Positions 20,330 to 31,569 of a stretch of 64,000 nt of DNA are shown in pieces. Below the pieces are notes generated by a model, which saw only the letters and a list, made by a program, of their open reading frames with translations, did no database searches and was not told the origin of the DNA. Positions within the stretch are counted from its first letter, which is position 1. Every line of letters starts with the position of its first letter. The DNA comes from Capniomyces stellatus (taxonomy: Eukaryota > Kickxellomycota > Harpellomycetes > Harpellales > Legeriomycetaceae): NCBI GenBank assembly GCA_001661515.1, contig LUVW01000008.1, positions 396,019-460,018 on the forward strand, written 5' to 3'. Both the position numbers and the translations under genes were made by a program.

Positions 20330-20953
20330 AATAAATGCGCAGCCTGGCTTTCTCCAAACACTGCTTGTTCATTTCTTCCAAATGTCGTCTGACTGGCTCT
20401 AATTTCTCTGTTGCTATATCATTGAGTAGACGCTATACAGTCTGCACTCGCCAGTCTATTTGACACTATTCTAGTGTATTTTTTAGTGTGCTCAACTCAG
20501 CGCTAATATCCAAGCCTGTTTGTTTATTGGGCCAAAGTCAGTGCTATCTTCAAGTTGCTGATTTTATCTCTGGTAGTGAGTTTAGTTTTAACAAACTCCA
20601 TATCCAACCAAACCTTTTTTTACCTGAAATCACATACTTTAGCTCCATTGTGTAGCTAATTGTGAAATACTCCTACACTTGATGTTCACCTACCTCCTCT
20701 TTAATCCTACTCATAGCCTTATCTCTTTGAAATAAACAAAGGTGGGCATGAGCAGTAAACTTGGAAAACAAGCACAGACTTGCTTTGAGAAAAAAAAAAG
20801 TACGAAAAATAAGTACATAAGAAGCTAATTTTGCAACAATTAATCTGCGTCCAATAGTAAATAGGCTCCTACTTGGAACTAGCTTGATTTTAGTTCAACA
20901 TAGTCAGACATTATTCATCTAAATACCACCCTATTATTCAGGAGTTTAACATC
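20330..20953 (-). pseudogene. Decayed SNX-BAR sorting nexin-like gene fragment
   Basis: Read on the minus strand, successive segments look like the C-terminal BAR region of a SNX4/Snx41/Atg20-class sorting nexin. In order: IMSDYVELKSS, FQVGAYLLLDAD, HAHLCLFQRDKAMSRIKEEV, EYFTISYTMELKYVI, FVKTKLTTRDKISNLK, ELSTLKNTLE, CQIDWRVQTV and LLNDIATEKLEPVRRHLEEM. The run is broken by at least six in-frame stops, for example after LKSS, after LDAD, after GEHQV, after TLE and after VQTV. There are at least two frame changes, one at an A7 run near 20613. Most stops are one transition from a Gln or Arg codon. No PX-domain remnant was found upstream. That this is a degraded coding sequence is fairly clear; the family name is an inference from pattern. 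Confidence 0.5.
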
Positions 20954-22411
20954 TATTAATTCATATCTTTTTTTATCTATCAGTGCATTTCCTCAACTCC
21001 GTAATTACGCCTATTTAGCAATATTAACCACCAATAGCCAATCTCAACAAAAATTATAGCAATCAAATCAAATACTGCTAATAAACTTGGACAATTACGA
21101 GTCCATCTAACACTCTAGTTTTTAGCTAGTTGGTTTCAAAGTGCATGCAATGTTCAGCACCCATTCTCAGAAAGGCAGGCAGATTCTGCCTCATATTCAG
21201 TTTGCTTAACGACGCTTATTGAAAAGTATGTAGCTTAGAATCACCGCTGTTGTAAAACCCAACTCCAACTCCAACTCCAACTCCAAATCAACTCAATCGC
21301 TACACCTATTTGGAAAAAGAAAAGATACACATTTTTAGGTAAGGAGCGCCCATAAAAAAAATGTCAATCCAGTGATATACGGTGGATCATATTACTAGTC
21401 AGGCTGCATTGGCAACTAAAATGAAAAATGTATATTCACAATTCTTACAAATATATATGTATATATATCAATTTACTATGATAGAATTTGTTATATATCC
21501 TTACTAACCAGCCTTTAATCTTTGTGGCCTTGCCTCTTACCCCGAAAAAAAAGGCATACGTGGTGAAATGTGTACCCTATTTGTCCAGCATTTCATTAAA
21601 ATTCTAATTACTAAGGATTATGTGTTGTTGTTCTGTAATATAAGTCCAAATCTAAACAACTCTCGAGTTTCTCACACTTGGCCCCATTATTAATTTGATG
21701 TGGTGGAGTAAAGTGTTCACTTATTTGTGGTAATGAGTAGCTTGGTAACGAATTGTCTTGTGTGTAAAGCTCAACCATACAGAAAGTTAGTTCAAAAGGT
21801 TGATATTTCGTTAGATCTATAGGCTATAAAACTCGGAAATTATCACAGACAAGTCGTTGCTATTAGCAGTATCCCAAGCCAGCCAATATATTTTGATTGT
21901 TTTTTTTTGGCAAACAATGATAAATAAACAAAATCAACTCAAAGTAGTAAACAGAGGGATCAGAAAATATAATTAGCAAAGTCTACTACTGAAACATAAA
22001 CTAGTTGTTTTGCAAGAAAAAGCATCGTGCAGCTTACTATTATTGAAGTTTAATAAAAATGAATGTAAATAATCATCGTGCAGATTTAATCGATTAAAGA
22101 AACTATAGCAGTTTAGCTAATTGGAGCAAAAGTGATACTAATTTACGTATAAGTGAACTAACAACAGCGACAAACTTTAAAGCTCTTTTACCATTTTTAA
22201 ACTATAAATACCGCCTTACAAGCACAGCTTAATTACTTGAGGAGTTTAAGACACTGTTCTTGGTTTAAATAGAGATAATCTTGCTTCCCTGGATGCTGTC
22301 CGGTTGAAAAATGTGCATTTAAGCTCACAAGAACTAAAACCAAACACCATTTTATAGAGGCATTTATATATACATTAAAAAAGGACTTTTAAACAAAGAG
22401 ATAAACTAAAT
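20954..22411. other. AT-rich spacer before membrane protein gene
   Basis: No intact gene seen. It contains an (AACTCC)4 microsatellite at 21261-21284. The last few hundred bases should include the promoter of the downstream membrane protein gene. Confidence 0.5.
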
Positions 22412-25400
22412 ATGAGTTTGACTGAAAAGTTAAAAGGGAAATTGAGATCACAGAAGGATAATCTCAAAGATTTCATCAAGGCAAGGTCAGAGATGCCAGA
22501 AGACTTGAATGGTATCGATTTGCCAAAGTATAAAGACAACGCGTTTATACCGAGCGGGATAGGACACAATCACGGCAGTCTTGAAGAGCACAGCGAATAT
22601 AAAAACGCAAGCAAGTACGCAAAGACACAGGATGTAGCCGGGAATTATGGAAATCCTTATATGGATAAGGCTGACAGTATTTATAACCTGATTAAGAGTG
22701 AATATGCCTTGACAAGCAGCAGTGGGCGTTTTGGGAAAGGCTATTTTAGAAAATTCAAAGCTAACAAGGACGGGAATCGGCCAAATGTTCCGTTAGAGCC
22801 GGATGAGTTCGAGGAACTAAAAAAACAGGGACACCTTGGCGATTTGAGGTATATAGATGAAAAGTCGCTGTTTAGTATACTATACGATGACGAGGATATG
22901 CTGCCAAATTCCTGGGAGCAGGCTGTTGAGAGATACCAGATAATGCAGATACTAAAGAGAAATACAATGAATGTGGATTTTGTGCGAGAAAACAATAAAT
23001 TCAAGTTGAATGAGTCTCATTTCTACAACATTGACGGAACCTTCAACGCCATCGAGTACTACAAAAAGGTAAGCGGTGCTTTTGAAAATAAACTTGGTTT
23101 ATAAACTGATATGGGCTTTATGGCATATATCAGCGATTTAAAGTTAAAAGTAAGAGCTAGTCGGAATTCTGATGGTTGGTAACGATGTGCTTTTTTTTTT
23201 GATAGGCAAGCGAGCTTTTTATCAACACAGAGCTAAAAAACAAACTAGATTTTAGAAAGAAGGAGGATATAAACTTTAGGGTTGAAAAATTCATGTTTGA
23301 GCTGACCCGGGTTGTAAACTCGAGTACTCCGTACCAGCTATTTTTTGTTTGGCTATTTAAGCTATCCATGTGGGAAGACCCAAGGAACACAATGTACTGG
23401 TGTGTGGTTTATTTCACAGCAGCGTTTTATGGGAAGGTGTTGTCTTTGATATATATCATGATTGCCCTGGGCATAATTCACCACCGAATACGACCAACAC
23501 ATTCATTTTACAAATATGGATTTGACAACCCAAACTTGGCGTATATTAAAGGATCTGTGATAAAAGAGGCATCAGAAGGGCTGATTGGTAAGGGCAAAGT
23601 TCTAACGAAGCTATACGATCAGATGTACGGTACATTTGGATCCGAGTATATGATGCTTTTATCTGATTTGGCAGACTGGCTTGAAAAGACAAAAAAGTAA
23701 GCCACTGATCGAACCGAGAGTTGTTTTATAATACAATTGATCTGAATTGGAGTAGTTAGCTTGGAAATAAATAAAAACAAAACATGTGGATTGTTGGGTA
23801 TAGTTGCATGACTTGGAAGGATCCGTTTGGTTCTCGTGTCACTCTTTTGGTAATGCTGTTTTTGGCGGGATTTTGTTTCTTTATGCCCGAGTGGTATATC
23901 CACCGACTATCTTATGTTTTATTTGGGTGCGAAATATTCTTCTTGGCACCTTTGCAAGTCAAGTACTACAAGTACCGTAGGTTGCTTTGGTTCCCAGACT
24001 GGTACTTGTGGTACTGCCCAACAGACATTGAGCATGCAACTCATTTCTACAACAGTAATGTGGTGGGCAAGTTGGAGTTGACATGTATCAAAAATGACCC
24101 TAAAGACAGCAGCGACTATGCCAAGCTACTTGGGGTTCCTGAAAGCGCTTTAAAAGCCCAGGATGCCAACGGGTATTCCTCACTGCTCACTTTTCGAGAC
24201 ATATTAAGGTCAAGGCTAAGGTTCAAAATGGGGTTCAAATCAAATCCGAGTGAGACCAAGCAAATGAGTGTCAAACAAAAACTACGTAGCAAAATGTCAA
24301 GCAAGTCTCTAAACGAGCTTGATGGCACACAGCTGACTAAAAGGGAAAGAAATAGGAGGGGATTTCCTAAAAGTGGTAGCAAGTACGATGTCTACGACAG
24401 GAGGACCTTAAAGCATGCTGTCTCAGCCCCAGAAATATACTGTATGAGCAAAAACTTCAACCGCGACAATGACAAATCGAGCCGCTACCATAAGAACATT
24501 CACACTGAAAGCTGCAGCCCTAACTCAGCTAGAAACTATGCCTCAAAGGCGAGTGCTAGCTATGACCGTGCTTTGCTGAGGTCTAAAGCATCGCGTGAGG
24601 GCACGCCTGATTCGATTTGGACAATCGGGTCTTCGAAGAGAATTTTCAAGAAAATCAACAATTTTGGCATTGGATCGCTATTCACAAAAGTACCTAAAAA
24701 GCATGGTTCTGATTTACCAGGATGCGTTGATAGCTTGTGCCAATCAGACAATTCGCCACAGCTTCTTGGAGAGTCTGGCAAATTTGACACAGATTCTTGT
24801 GAAAACTCTACACCCGTTAATGGAGGCAAAGTGGATAGTGGATCGTTTAACAGCCACAGTTGTTCAATGGTGCGTGAGTCAAGGCTTGGAAGCGACTCCA
24901 CTAGCAGCCAATCTTTTGTCCAGAGCTCTGATTCAGAAATCTCCAACAAACGGACAGGTAGATTTAGGTTTGCCCAAATGACGACTGACTTGCAATCGTT
25001 TGCCAATACATTCCAAGAAGATAAGCTCATGATTGATTATAAAAAAAACAACAGGAAAAGGGATAAACTACTGCATGTGTTGGGTAAATCTGAAAACCAA
25101 AACCAATCACCCACAAACGCCTCGCGCTCCAGGGGGCTCTCTGATATACAACCCAAATCATCATTGACGGAGTTTAAAGCTTTGTCGATAAACGAGTCAG
25201 AATCCAAGAGCTCGGAGTTGCTCTTGGAAGCCAAATCAAAAAAAGCACCAAGCATATTTCAAAACATGCCTGGCATCGCCAACCCGTCTAGCTTCCAACC
25301 ACTTAGTCCCAGCACCAAATCTAAACACCTCACCAACCTAGATCTCCGAGTTGACACACAGCCCCAAACCCAAATCCAACAAAGTGTTTTAGAGCCACAG

Positions 25401-25949
25401 GAAATTCCTGAATCTAATTCACGCACTACCCCTGAACCAGAACCCTTGTCCATGTCTAACCAACCAGCTTTACAAAGTCCAAATTCCAGCCTATCGCAAC
25501 ACTTTTCCAACGAAGCCGCAACTGAACGTACCAGCCCTGCCTCTTTTGAATACCCAGCCTCATCGTCACCCATATCAGATAGTTTCGGAACAGGCAGTGG
25601 GCTTGTGCACTCTACTGAACCCGAAACTGAGGACACAATCCCAGAGCCCTACCAGTCTTCTGAAGATATAAGCGAATCTGGTGCGAGAACATCAAATATT
25701 TCAATGTCCAGTTCTCCTGCTGCTCGCAGTGACCAATTAGGCATACTTACAGGTCGGAAATTGTCCGACCGAATCAATGAAGCACTACCACCACTACCAA
25801 GCCGGAGCCCAAAACGTATGTCCCCCACGTATATATCAAGACTCTCGCTTAAAAAACTGCCGTCCCTGCCTACTATGGAAACACCTGATTTTGAAAGTTC
25901 AAAGTCACCTCCTAAAATACCTGAAAAAAACGCAGATTTGTATCAGTGA
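22412..25949 (+). CDS. Multipass membrane protein with long Ser-rich tail
   Basis: Three exons (22412-23068, 23206-23696, 23804-25949) join in frame to 1097 residues. The N-terminal 220 residues are soluble and charged. A first hydrophobic block lies near residues 278-312, after LSMWEDPRNTMYWCV. A second lies near 394-432, after CMTWKDPFGSR, and is followed by LWFPDWYLWYCPTDIEHA. The paired Trp-x-Asp-Pro turns each preceding a hydrophobic hairpin, and the Pro-Thr-Asp motif after the second, recall the fungal DUF3292/GRAMD4-type membrane proteins. I see no GRAM domain. From about residue 470 onward the chain is Ser/Pro/Glu-rich and probably disordered, with many potential phosphosites. Role unknown; an ER or organelle-contact function would be a guess from the family resemblance. 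Confidence 0.7.
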
Positions 25950-26892
25950 ACTGTTTAGTATGTGTAGCTGAAGCTCATAAGAGAAATTTAGAGTGGACAC
26001 TTGTAAGCCTGTTACGGCCATTTCTCTCTCACACTCACCCAAGGCTATCTCTTTTATTTTCTCATACTAAATAACATGCCAATCATTTCAATCGTAGTTA
26101 TATTTTTTAATGTGGCATTTTTTTTTGTGGCCACAGTATGATTTATCGGATCATTTTCACAGTACCATTAGATATTGCCATATTTAAAAGGTGCCATATA
26201 TCATTCTTAAGCCCAATAAACAAGTATACTGGGCCTGGTATAATGGCTTTAGCGCCTTTTTCCAATTCGGTCAAGCTAAGCAATCGACTTTTTTTTTGTC
26301 TCCCAGTAATCATGCAAATAGCAGTTTCTTTGCAATAGTTTGTATGATTTGTTTGGCATTTACAGAAACCCCGGCTTCTTGGTTGGGAATTTCGTACCAG
26401 TAAGAGGTATATATAGTCAATGACATCTTCAACGGGTGGTTATTAAATCTGCTCACCGGCACGAGTTCCCCAGTATTTGCTTTCCAATTGACTGGTTTAA
26501 TTAAACTGCTTTCAATCAGTGAAGTTTGATCCAATAGCATTCGCTTTACATCGTTGGCTAGCTCCTTAAATCAATTTAATCTAAGATTCAGCTTTGTTTT
26601 GTTAAGTCTTTATTAATTTACTATTGAAGTTGCTTGTTAGGCTTTTAGCGAGTTTCCAGTTTATTTCACTGTGGTTGAAATGTATATTTGATTATTACCC
26701 ACCACCGACTTCCTTTCTTTATATACATTCAAAACTTTTTTTCTATTATTTAATATTATTATACTACTTTATTTTTTTATTTATCCGCCAACCCGACCAA
26801 ATCATCCTCCACCCCTTCATTACTCGAACAGAGGGAAGAGAGAAAAAAAGAAGAAAAAAAAGAAACATCACCAAGTAAGCACAAACTTTAAA
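25950..26892. other. Spacer upstream of SVIP-like gene
   Basis: No gene seen. The last 70 bases before the next start are strongly purine-rich (26829-26873), probably a 5' leader or core promoter element. Confidence 0.55.
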
Positions 26893-27597
26893 ATGGGAAA
26901 CTGCTGCGGAGCTCACAAGGAATCGGAAAACGGCCTATCGCGAGTGCCAACCAATGTTAACTACGAAAACCGCAATAAGAACAACACCAATACAGTTGGT
27001 ACACCTTACAACATGAATCAAATTCCAATGAAACCTCTGGATCCCGCTACAGGATCACGACTAGGAATCACTCAGCCTGGAAACACGTTGACTCCTGAAG
27101 AGGCACGCCAACAAAGGGCAGATGCTGCAGAAAAAAGGCTGAATGATGTAGGTTTGCTTCTTTAAACTATTTTTTTACTATTGAATTTTTAAAGTGCTTT
27201 TTGTCCTAGGTTTCGACTTATTTTTACTTATTTTCTTGGGCTTGGGTTTGAGCTTTAAACGATTGTCCTGTTTGTATTAAAAATGCCTGCAGAAAAAACA
27301 TCACGGAGTTAATAAGGACCCCAAAAAACAGAAAGGCTTAGTTGAAAAATTGGATGATTCGAGGAGAAATCAGAACAAACCCGATGAAAAACCTGATGTA
27401 TCGGGCAATTTAATGGTAAAAGTCCTGATATTCTTACTAATGTTGATCATTATATATTCATCATATCATATTTTTCATGTGTATACATATGATGTGAGAC
27501 TTTGATGCTGTATAACCACTTTTACTATTTAGTTTTTCTCTTTTTTAAGGCGCTAACTTGTTAACAATTTAACTGTTATTAGTGGAGAGCCGATTAG
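26893..27597 (+). CDS. SVIP-like small N-myristoylated protein
   Basis: Exons 26893-27147, 27293-27415 and 27583-27597 join to 130 residues. The N-terminus MGNCCGAHKESE fits an N-myristoylation signal (Gly2) with a double Cys for palmitoylation. That pattern places the protein on the cytosolic face of a membrane. The block TPEEARQQRADAAEKRLND resembles the VCP-interacting motif region of animal SVIP, which recruits p97/VCP (Cdc48 in fungi) and inhibits ER-associated degradation. The last exon codes only WRAD, so the protein ends in LMWRAD, similar to the short Leu-x-Trp ending of SVIP-type proteins. The middle is basic and hydrophilic. Similarity is over short motifs only, so the Cdc48 link is an inference. 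Confidence 0.65.
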
Positions 27598-28182
27598 ATT
27601 GCGTTCCTCAGAGAAAACCAGAATTTTAAATATAGCACTCATATAATATCCTAGTGGGTAACAATACCTCTTGAGCGTAGTTTGTCCAAGTTACTAGCTA
27701 CTTTGTTTATGCCATACATACCGCCATTATATTCGTTGTGTTGGTGTTTACGGATCAATTTCCCTCCCATTTGTGTTTTTACTTTTCTTTTTTTGTTGTT
27801 TTTCTCTTTTTTTTTTTTTTTTGCTTTGTCTTTTTTCTTGTATTGTGTTCTAGTGTTAAATAAAATCTGTCGGGTATTATCAAAACCAACAGTAGCCTCA
27901 CTGGAACCAGGTTAAACGACCAACGAAACTCTAGATACGTTGCGGTCATTGCACGAGTATAATGTTAACAGTTTCGCCGCATACAGCTGGGCTATATTTA
28001 AAAAGCTTTTGTTTTGTTTATATCAAGTATAAATGACATAAATGGCTGTAATGCAGCCAATTAAAATTACAAGCAAAATATTATAATACAGACGAGTTGG
28101 AAACCCAGCTCATTGCCATAGAGCTGAAAATGGGCTAAGCCAAAGGTTGAAGAGTTTTGTGAATAAATCCAGCACCCACTAC
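27598..28182. other. Convergent spacer, no gene seen
   Basis: This lies between the 3' ends of the SVIP-like gene and the cyclin gene. It holds a T-rich tract at 27785-27845 and no supported coding sequence. Confidence 0.55.
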
Positions 28183-28929
28183 TTATTTACTGATCTGCAG
28201 GATTTTGTAAACATCAATGTTGTGTCGGGCCAGCAAACTTGCTGCCTCTTTCGGTGCTACAACCAGTCGGTATGAGATTATGTTTAGAAACGCTCGCTCC
28301 ATACGGTTTAAATCTTCGGCCTTGAAAAGCGTAGGTAGCCAGCTTGCAATGATTTTGGTGGTGAGAGGTCGTATGTCATCGCAAAATTTGCTTGCCACTA
28401 AAATTGCGGATATTAGCATTCGATGGGCTGCACCGACTTCTGCTACAGCGCTATTAGGAAACCTCATGTTTAGCCTAAATATATATATCAAGGCATGCAC
28501 AAATGTCTCGGAGGATATCCTTCCTCTGCTAATAAGGTAGTTTACGAACTCCCGAAACTCAGGAAATAGTACACCATTTTTCGGCATTCTTCTCTCCTGT
28601 ATTGGCTTTAGTATGGACTCCAGAAAGTTAACGACCAGGTCTATAGCGAGTAAAAAATAAGGGCAGTTTTGTTTTTTATAAATGGGGCCAAATATGCTGG
28701 ACTATTTTTACTTGCAAAACTGCAGTTGTGGTTCAAAAATCAGAGATACAGAGTCAATCCAAAGCAACTGAGATTTTTATATTCATAAACAACGGGTTGA
28801 TGTCATTTTTGTCGGTTTATAAAGTATAAAGTATAATAAGCGTGGTTTATTACCTACCAGACTGGAAGTTATACTAACCGCATTGGTGTTTTGGTGCTGT
28901 ATTGGCGGTTTTCTTGCTGTAGTAGACAT
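28183..28929 (-). CDS. Pho80/PREG1-type cyclin
   Basis: Cyclins of this class bind and direct Pho85/CDK5-type kinases, in phosphate sensing, morphogenesis or cell-cycle roles. Exon 1 is 28929-28854 and exon 2 is 28640-28183, joined through a GTAATA donor to 177 residues. The cyclin fold is visible from FREFVNYLISRGRISSETF through VHALIYIFRL. The family hallmark follows: AHRMLISAILVASKFCDDIR, then MERAFLNIISYRL. The conserved Asp-Asp after the ASKF helix is present. The protein is short and ends soon after the first cyclin box, as is usual for PREG1 cyclins. Which of several paralogous roles it has cannot be told from sequence. Confidence 0.85.
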
Positions 28930-30984
28930 ACACTCTAAACGTATATATTTGGAGTTATGTATAAAAGTAAGTGATTAAACCGGGTATACCACTAAAGTGC
29001 TGGATGAGTTAATATTGCTTTTTCTTTCTTTGACTTGACGCTTTGTTTGCCTCCTATTTATATGATTATTTATCATATTGCTTCTTTGCACTGTTTTTGA
29101 GAAAATGAAAACAGTAAAATCTTTTTGATTATATATTTGATAGGCAATACCAGGCCTTATAATTACCTAATAATTATAACGTTTTACCAATTCTAATCGT
29201 ATTCAACTACTCTTTCAGTTTCAACTCGAAAGATTTTTCTGCAATTTGCTTTGGAAAGTTGATATCATCCCAAGTCTCTCAATCGAACACTCGACGATTT
29301 TTAATTGATTGAATTTGTTTTTAATGGCCAAACCTCAGCATAGCAGTTAAAATCGGCTAACAGCATGTTTGTTTATTTACTCTTATTTGTCCATTTTACC
29401 TAGGTGTTTTAAAAGTGGAAAAATAAATTCCGAAAATATGATATTGATCCTTTTTAGACTCGAATAACATTGCTGCAACTGTCCTCTAACCCCAACCTTC
29501 AAGCCGACTCCACGAGTTTACCAATCTACTACTATTCACAATTTGAACAAATTGGTCTATTCTAGGATACTAGTAAGCATACAACATTGCAACAAACTCT
29601 AATTCACAAACACTAGTCGCAACCACTCCTCGGTTGCTTCAGTAATCAGTTTAAACGGTGTCAATTTTTCATATCACTGAAGGGAAGGGATTTGCATATT
29701 AAACCGATAATAGACGTGTCATATTATACAAAAACAGCAAAGCCCTTCCTCCTATCAGTTTCATTGAACGGACAGTTGTCGAAGCATGCTGATTTAAAGA
29801 AAGGAAAGGCATTCTAGCTATTACTGTAGCGGACTGAGAAAACTTTTGAAATCAACCACAGCCAATAAAGCCAACAATAAAAAGTAAGCTGTAAAGTAGC
29901 TACATTGACTTGGCCAGCTTCAAATCTCGACTCCAATCGAACAAATTAAGACAGAAACTGGTGAATGTGAGATTTCTGTTTAATTATCGAGTCGATTTTC
30001 AAGCGTTTAAATTCGGTATAATTGAAAAATTTTCAAGTAACGTTACAAGTAACTAGAATCCAAATCTATTTAGCACAAAACGCTATAATTGGCGCAAAAA
30101 GTTTTTTTTTTAAATTCTCTTTTCACTGAATTATTGCAATTACCTTTTGAAAAACTCAGTATCCAATTTACTTGTCATCCATTTTTTATTATATTTTTCG
30201 CAAGTTATTTAAAAGCTCAAGAGTAAATAACGTAATTTGTAGCTAACTGGGGGTATTGTTGTAACACAGCATTCAGCTGCTGATTAAATGCCATTGCCTG
30301 ACCATTATACACTCAACCACAACAAGTACAGTACATTGTACTTTCTGAACCAGCCATTTTAGTTCTGGCAACAATAAAACACAACAGGATTTTCTTTTCT
30401 TTGAAGGGTAGCTTAGAGGAATTGTAACAAAAAGTAGTAATCAACTCTAGTCAGAGCTTTGATATAACGGGGAAACTAGGCTTGGTCCAAGTCTCCACAC
30501 TCTGCCAACGGTAGAGAGGAATCATTTGACTCCTAGCACAATAAAAAAAAAATTGATCCCAGGCTATGTAGCTTTTTATAAAAAAAATCGACAGAGCCAG
30601 CTATTATTCACTATATTCGAGATACAAAAATGTCCTAAATACACAGGCCCACAGATATGTAGTATAACAGCTGTATTTAAGCGTGTATGAGTCGGTCAGA
30701 GACTTTTAACTATGCATACAAGCCAGGAGTGTCAAAAGTCAAAGTGACGTTTTTAAATCCCTGGTGAGAACGATTCATTGGTGCTCAAGTGAATATCCAA
30801 TGATGGGTGTGACAATAGATTAGCCGTATGGCTTATATGTGCAGGAATATTTGCTCCAAGTTGCGGCAAATATCATGTTCGCGGTTAATAAAAGAAAACA
30901 TGTGCACGCAAAATGCTGATTAAACAAAATCCATGTATTATTGACCAATAAAACTGGTCACAGTGAAAATCAAGCAATTTATCG
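28930..30984. other. AT-rich spacer between cyclin and tRNA pair
   Basis: I see no supported gene in these 2 kb. Short protein-like runs on the minus strand near 29480-29650 are interrupted by many stops and are not called. Confidence 0.5.
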
Positions 30985-31057
30985 GGGGACTTAGCTCAGC
31001 TGGGAGAGCGTGCGACTGAAGTTCGTACGGTCCCGAGTTCAATCCTCGGAGTCCCCA
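30985..31057 (+). tRNA. tRNA-Phe (anticodon GAA)
   Basis: Full cloverleaf of 73 nt without intron. The acceptor stem GGGGACT pairs with AGTCCCC, and the discriminator base is A. The D arm is closed by GCTC/GAGC. The anticodon stem TGCGA/TCGTA contains one G-T pair. The anticodon loop CTGAAGT gives GAA, reading Phe codons TTC and TTT. The T arm is CCGAG-TTCAATC-CTCGG. Confidence 0.96.
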
Positions 31058-31063
31058 TAGTTT

Positions 31064-31145
31064 GGTATCATGGCCGAGCGGTCTAAGGCGCCGCACTCAA
31101 GTTGCGGTCTCGAAAGAGGCGTGGGTTCGAATCCCACTGATACCA
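31064..31145 (+). tRNA. tRNA-Leu (anticodon CAA)
   Basis: Type II tRNA of 82 nt with a long variable arm and no intron. The acceptor stem GGTATCA pairs with TGATACC, and the discriminator is A. The anticodon stem CCGCA/TGCGG holds loop CTCAAGT, anticodon CAA, reading Leu TTG. The variable arm is built on TCTC/GAGG and the T arm is GTGGG-TTCGAAT-CCCAC. It starts only six bases after tRNA-Phe. Confidence 0.96.
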
Positions 31146-31148
31146 ATA

Positions 31149-31163
31149 TTTTTTTATTTTTTT
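31149..31163 (+). terminator. RNA polymerase III terminator
   Basis: Two T7 runs separated by one A follow the tRNA-Leu gene within four bases. No run of four or more T lies between the two tRNAs, so this is likely the shared terminator. Confidence 0.85.
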
Positions 31164-31569
31164 ATTTTATTGAAATTAAAAGGTGACATCCTTTTTGAAG
31201 TAAACAGAAATATAAATTTCCGGGGTATTGGAAGCCCGGAGAAACAATAGCATACAAGGCTTGTTTTTCTGCAAGACCTAATCTTAATGCTTGAAGAAGC
31301 GTCTGCAATTGGGACCAAGGTAAACGATGGGAAAGCAGTAGACATGGGTCAAAAAAATGAAACAAGTTGGGTAGTAGTTAAACGGCCAAGCTGTTTAATC
31401 TTAATTTTTTTTGGAAACAATGTATGGATTGATATTTAGTTTAGATTTTAAAATACAAAAGTGCAAAAGCATATTTAATATACCAGAAATGCAAAAAAAA
31501 AAAATAAAACATCAAGCAATAGTAAGAAATATTTAAGGACTGCCAAGAAAAGGTAGAAAATGGACATGG
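31164..31569. other. Spacer, no gene seen
   Basis: This is the 3' flank of the tRNA pair and of the minus-strand gene that follows. It has A- and T-rich runs only. Confidence 0.55.
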
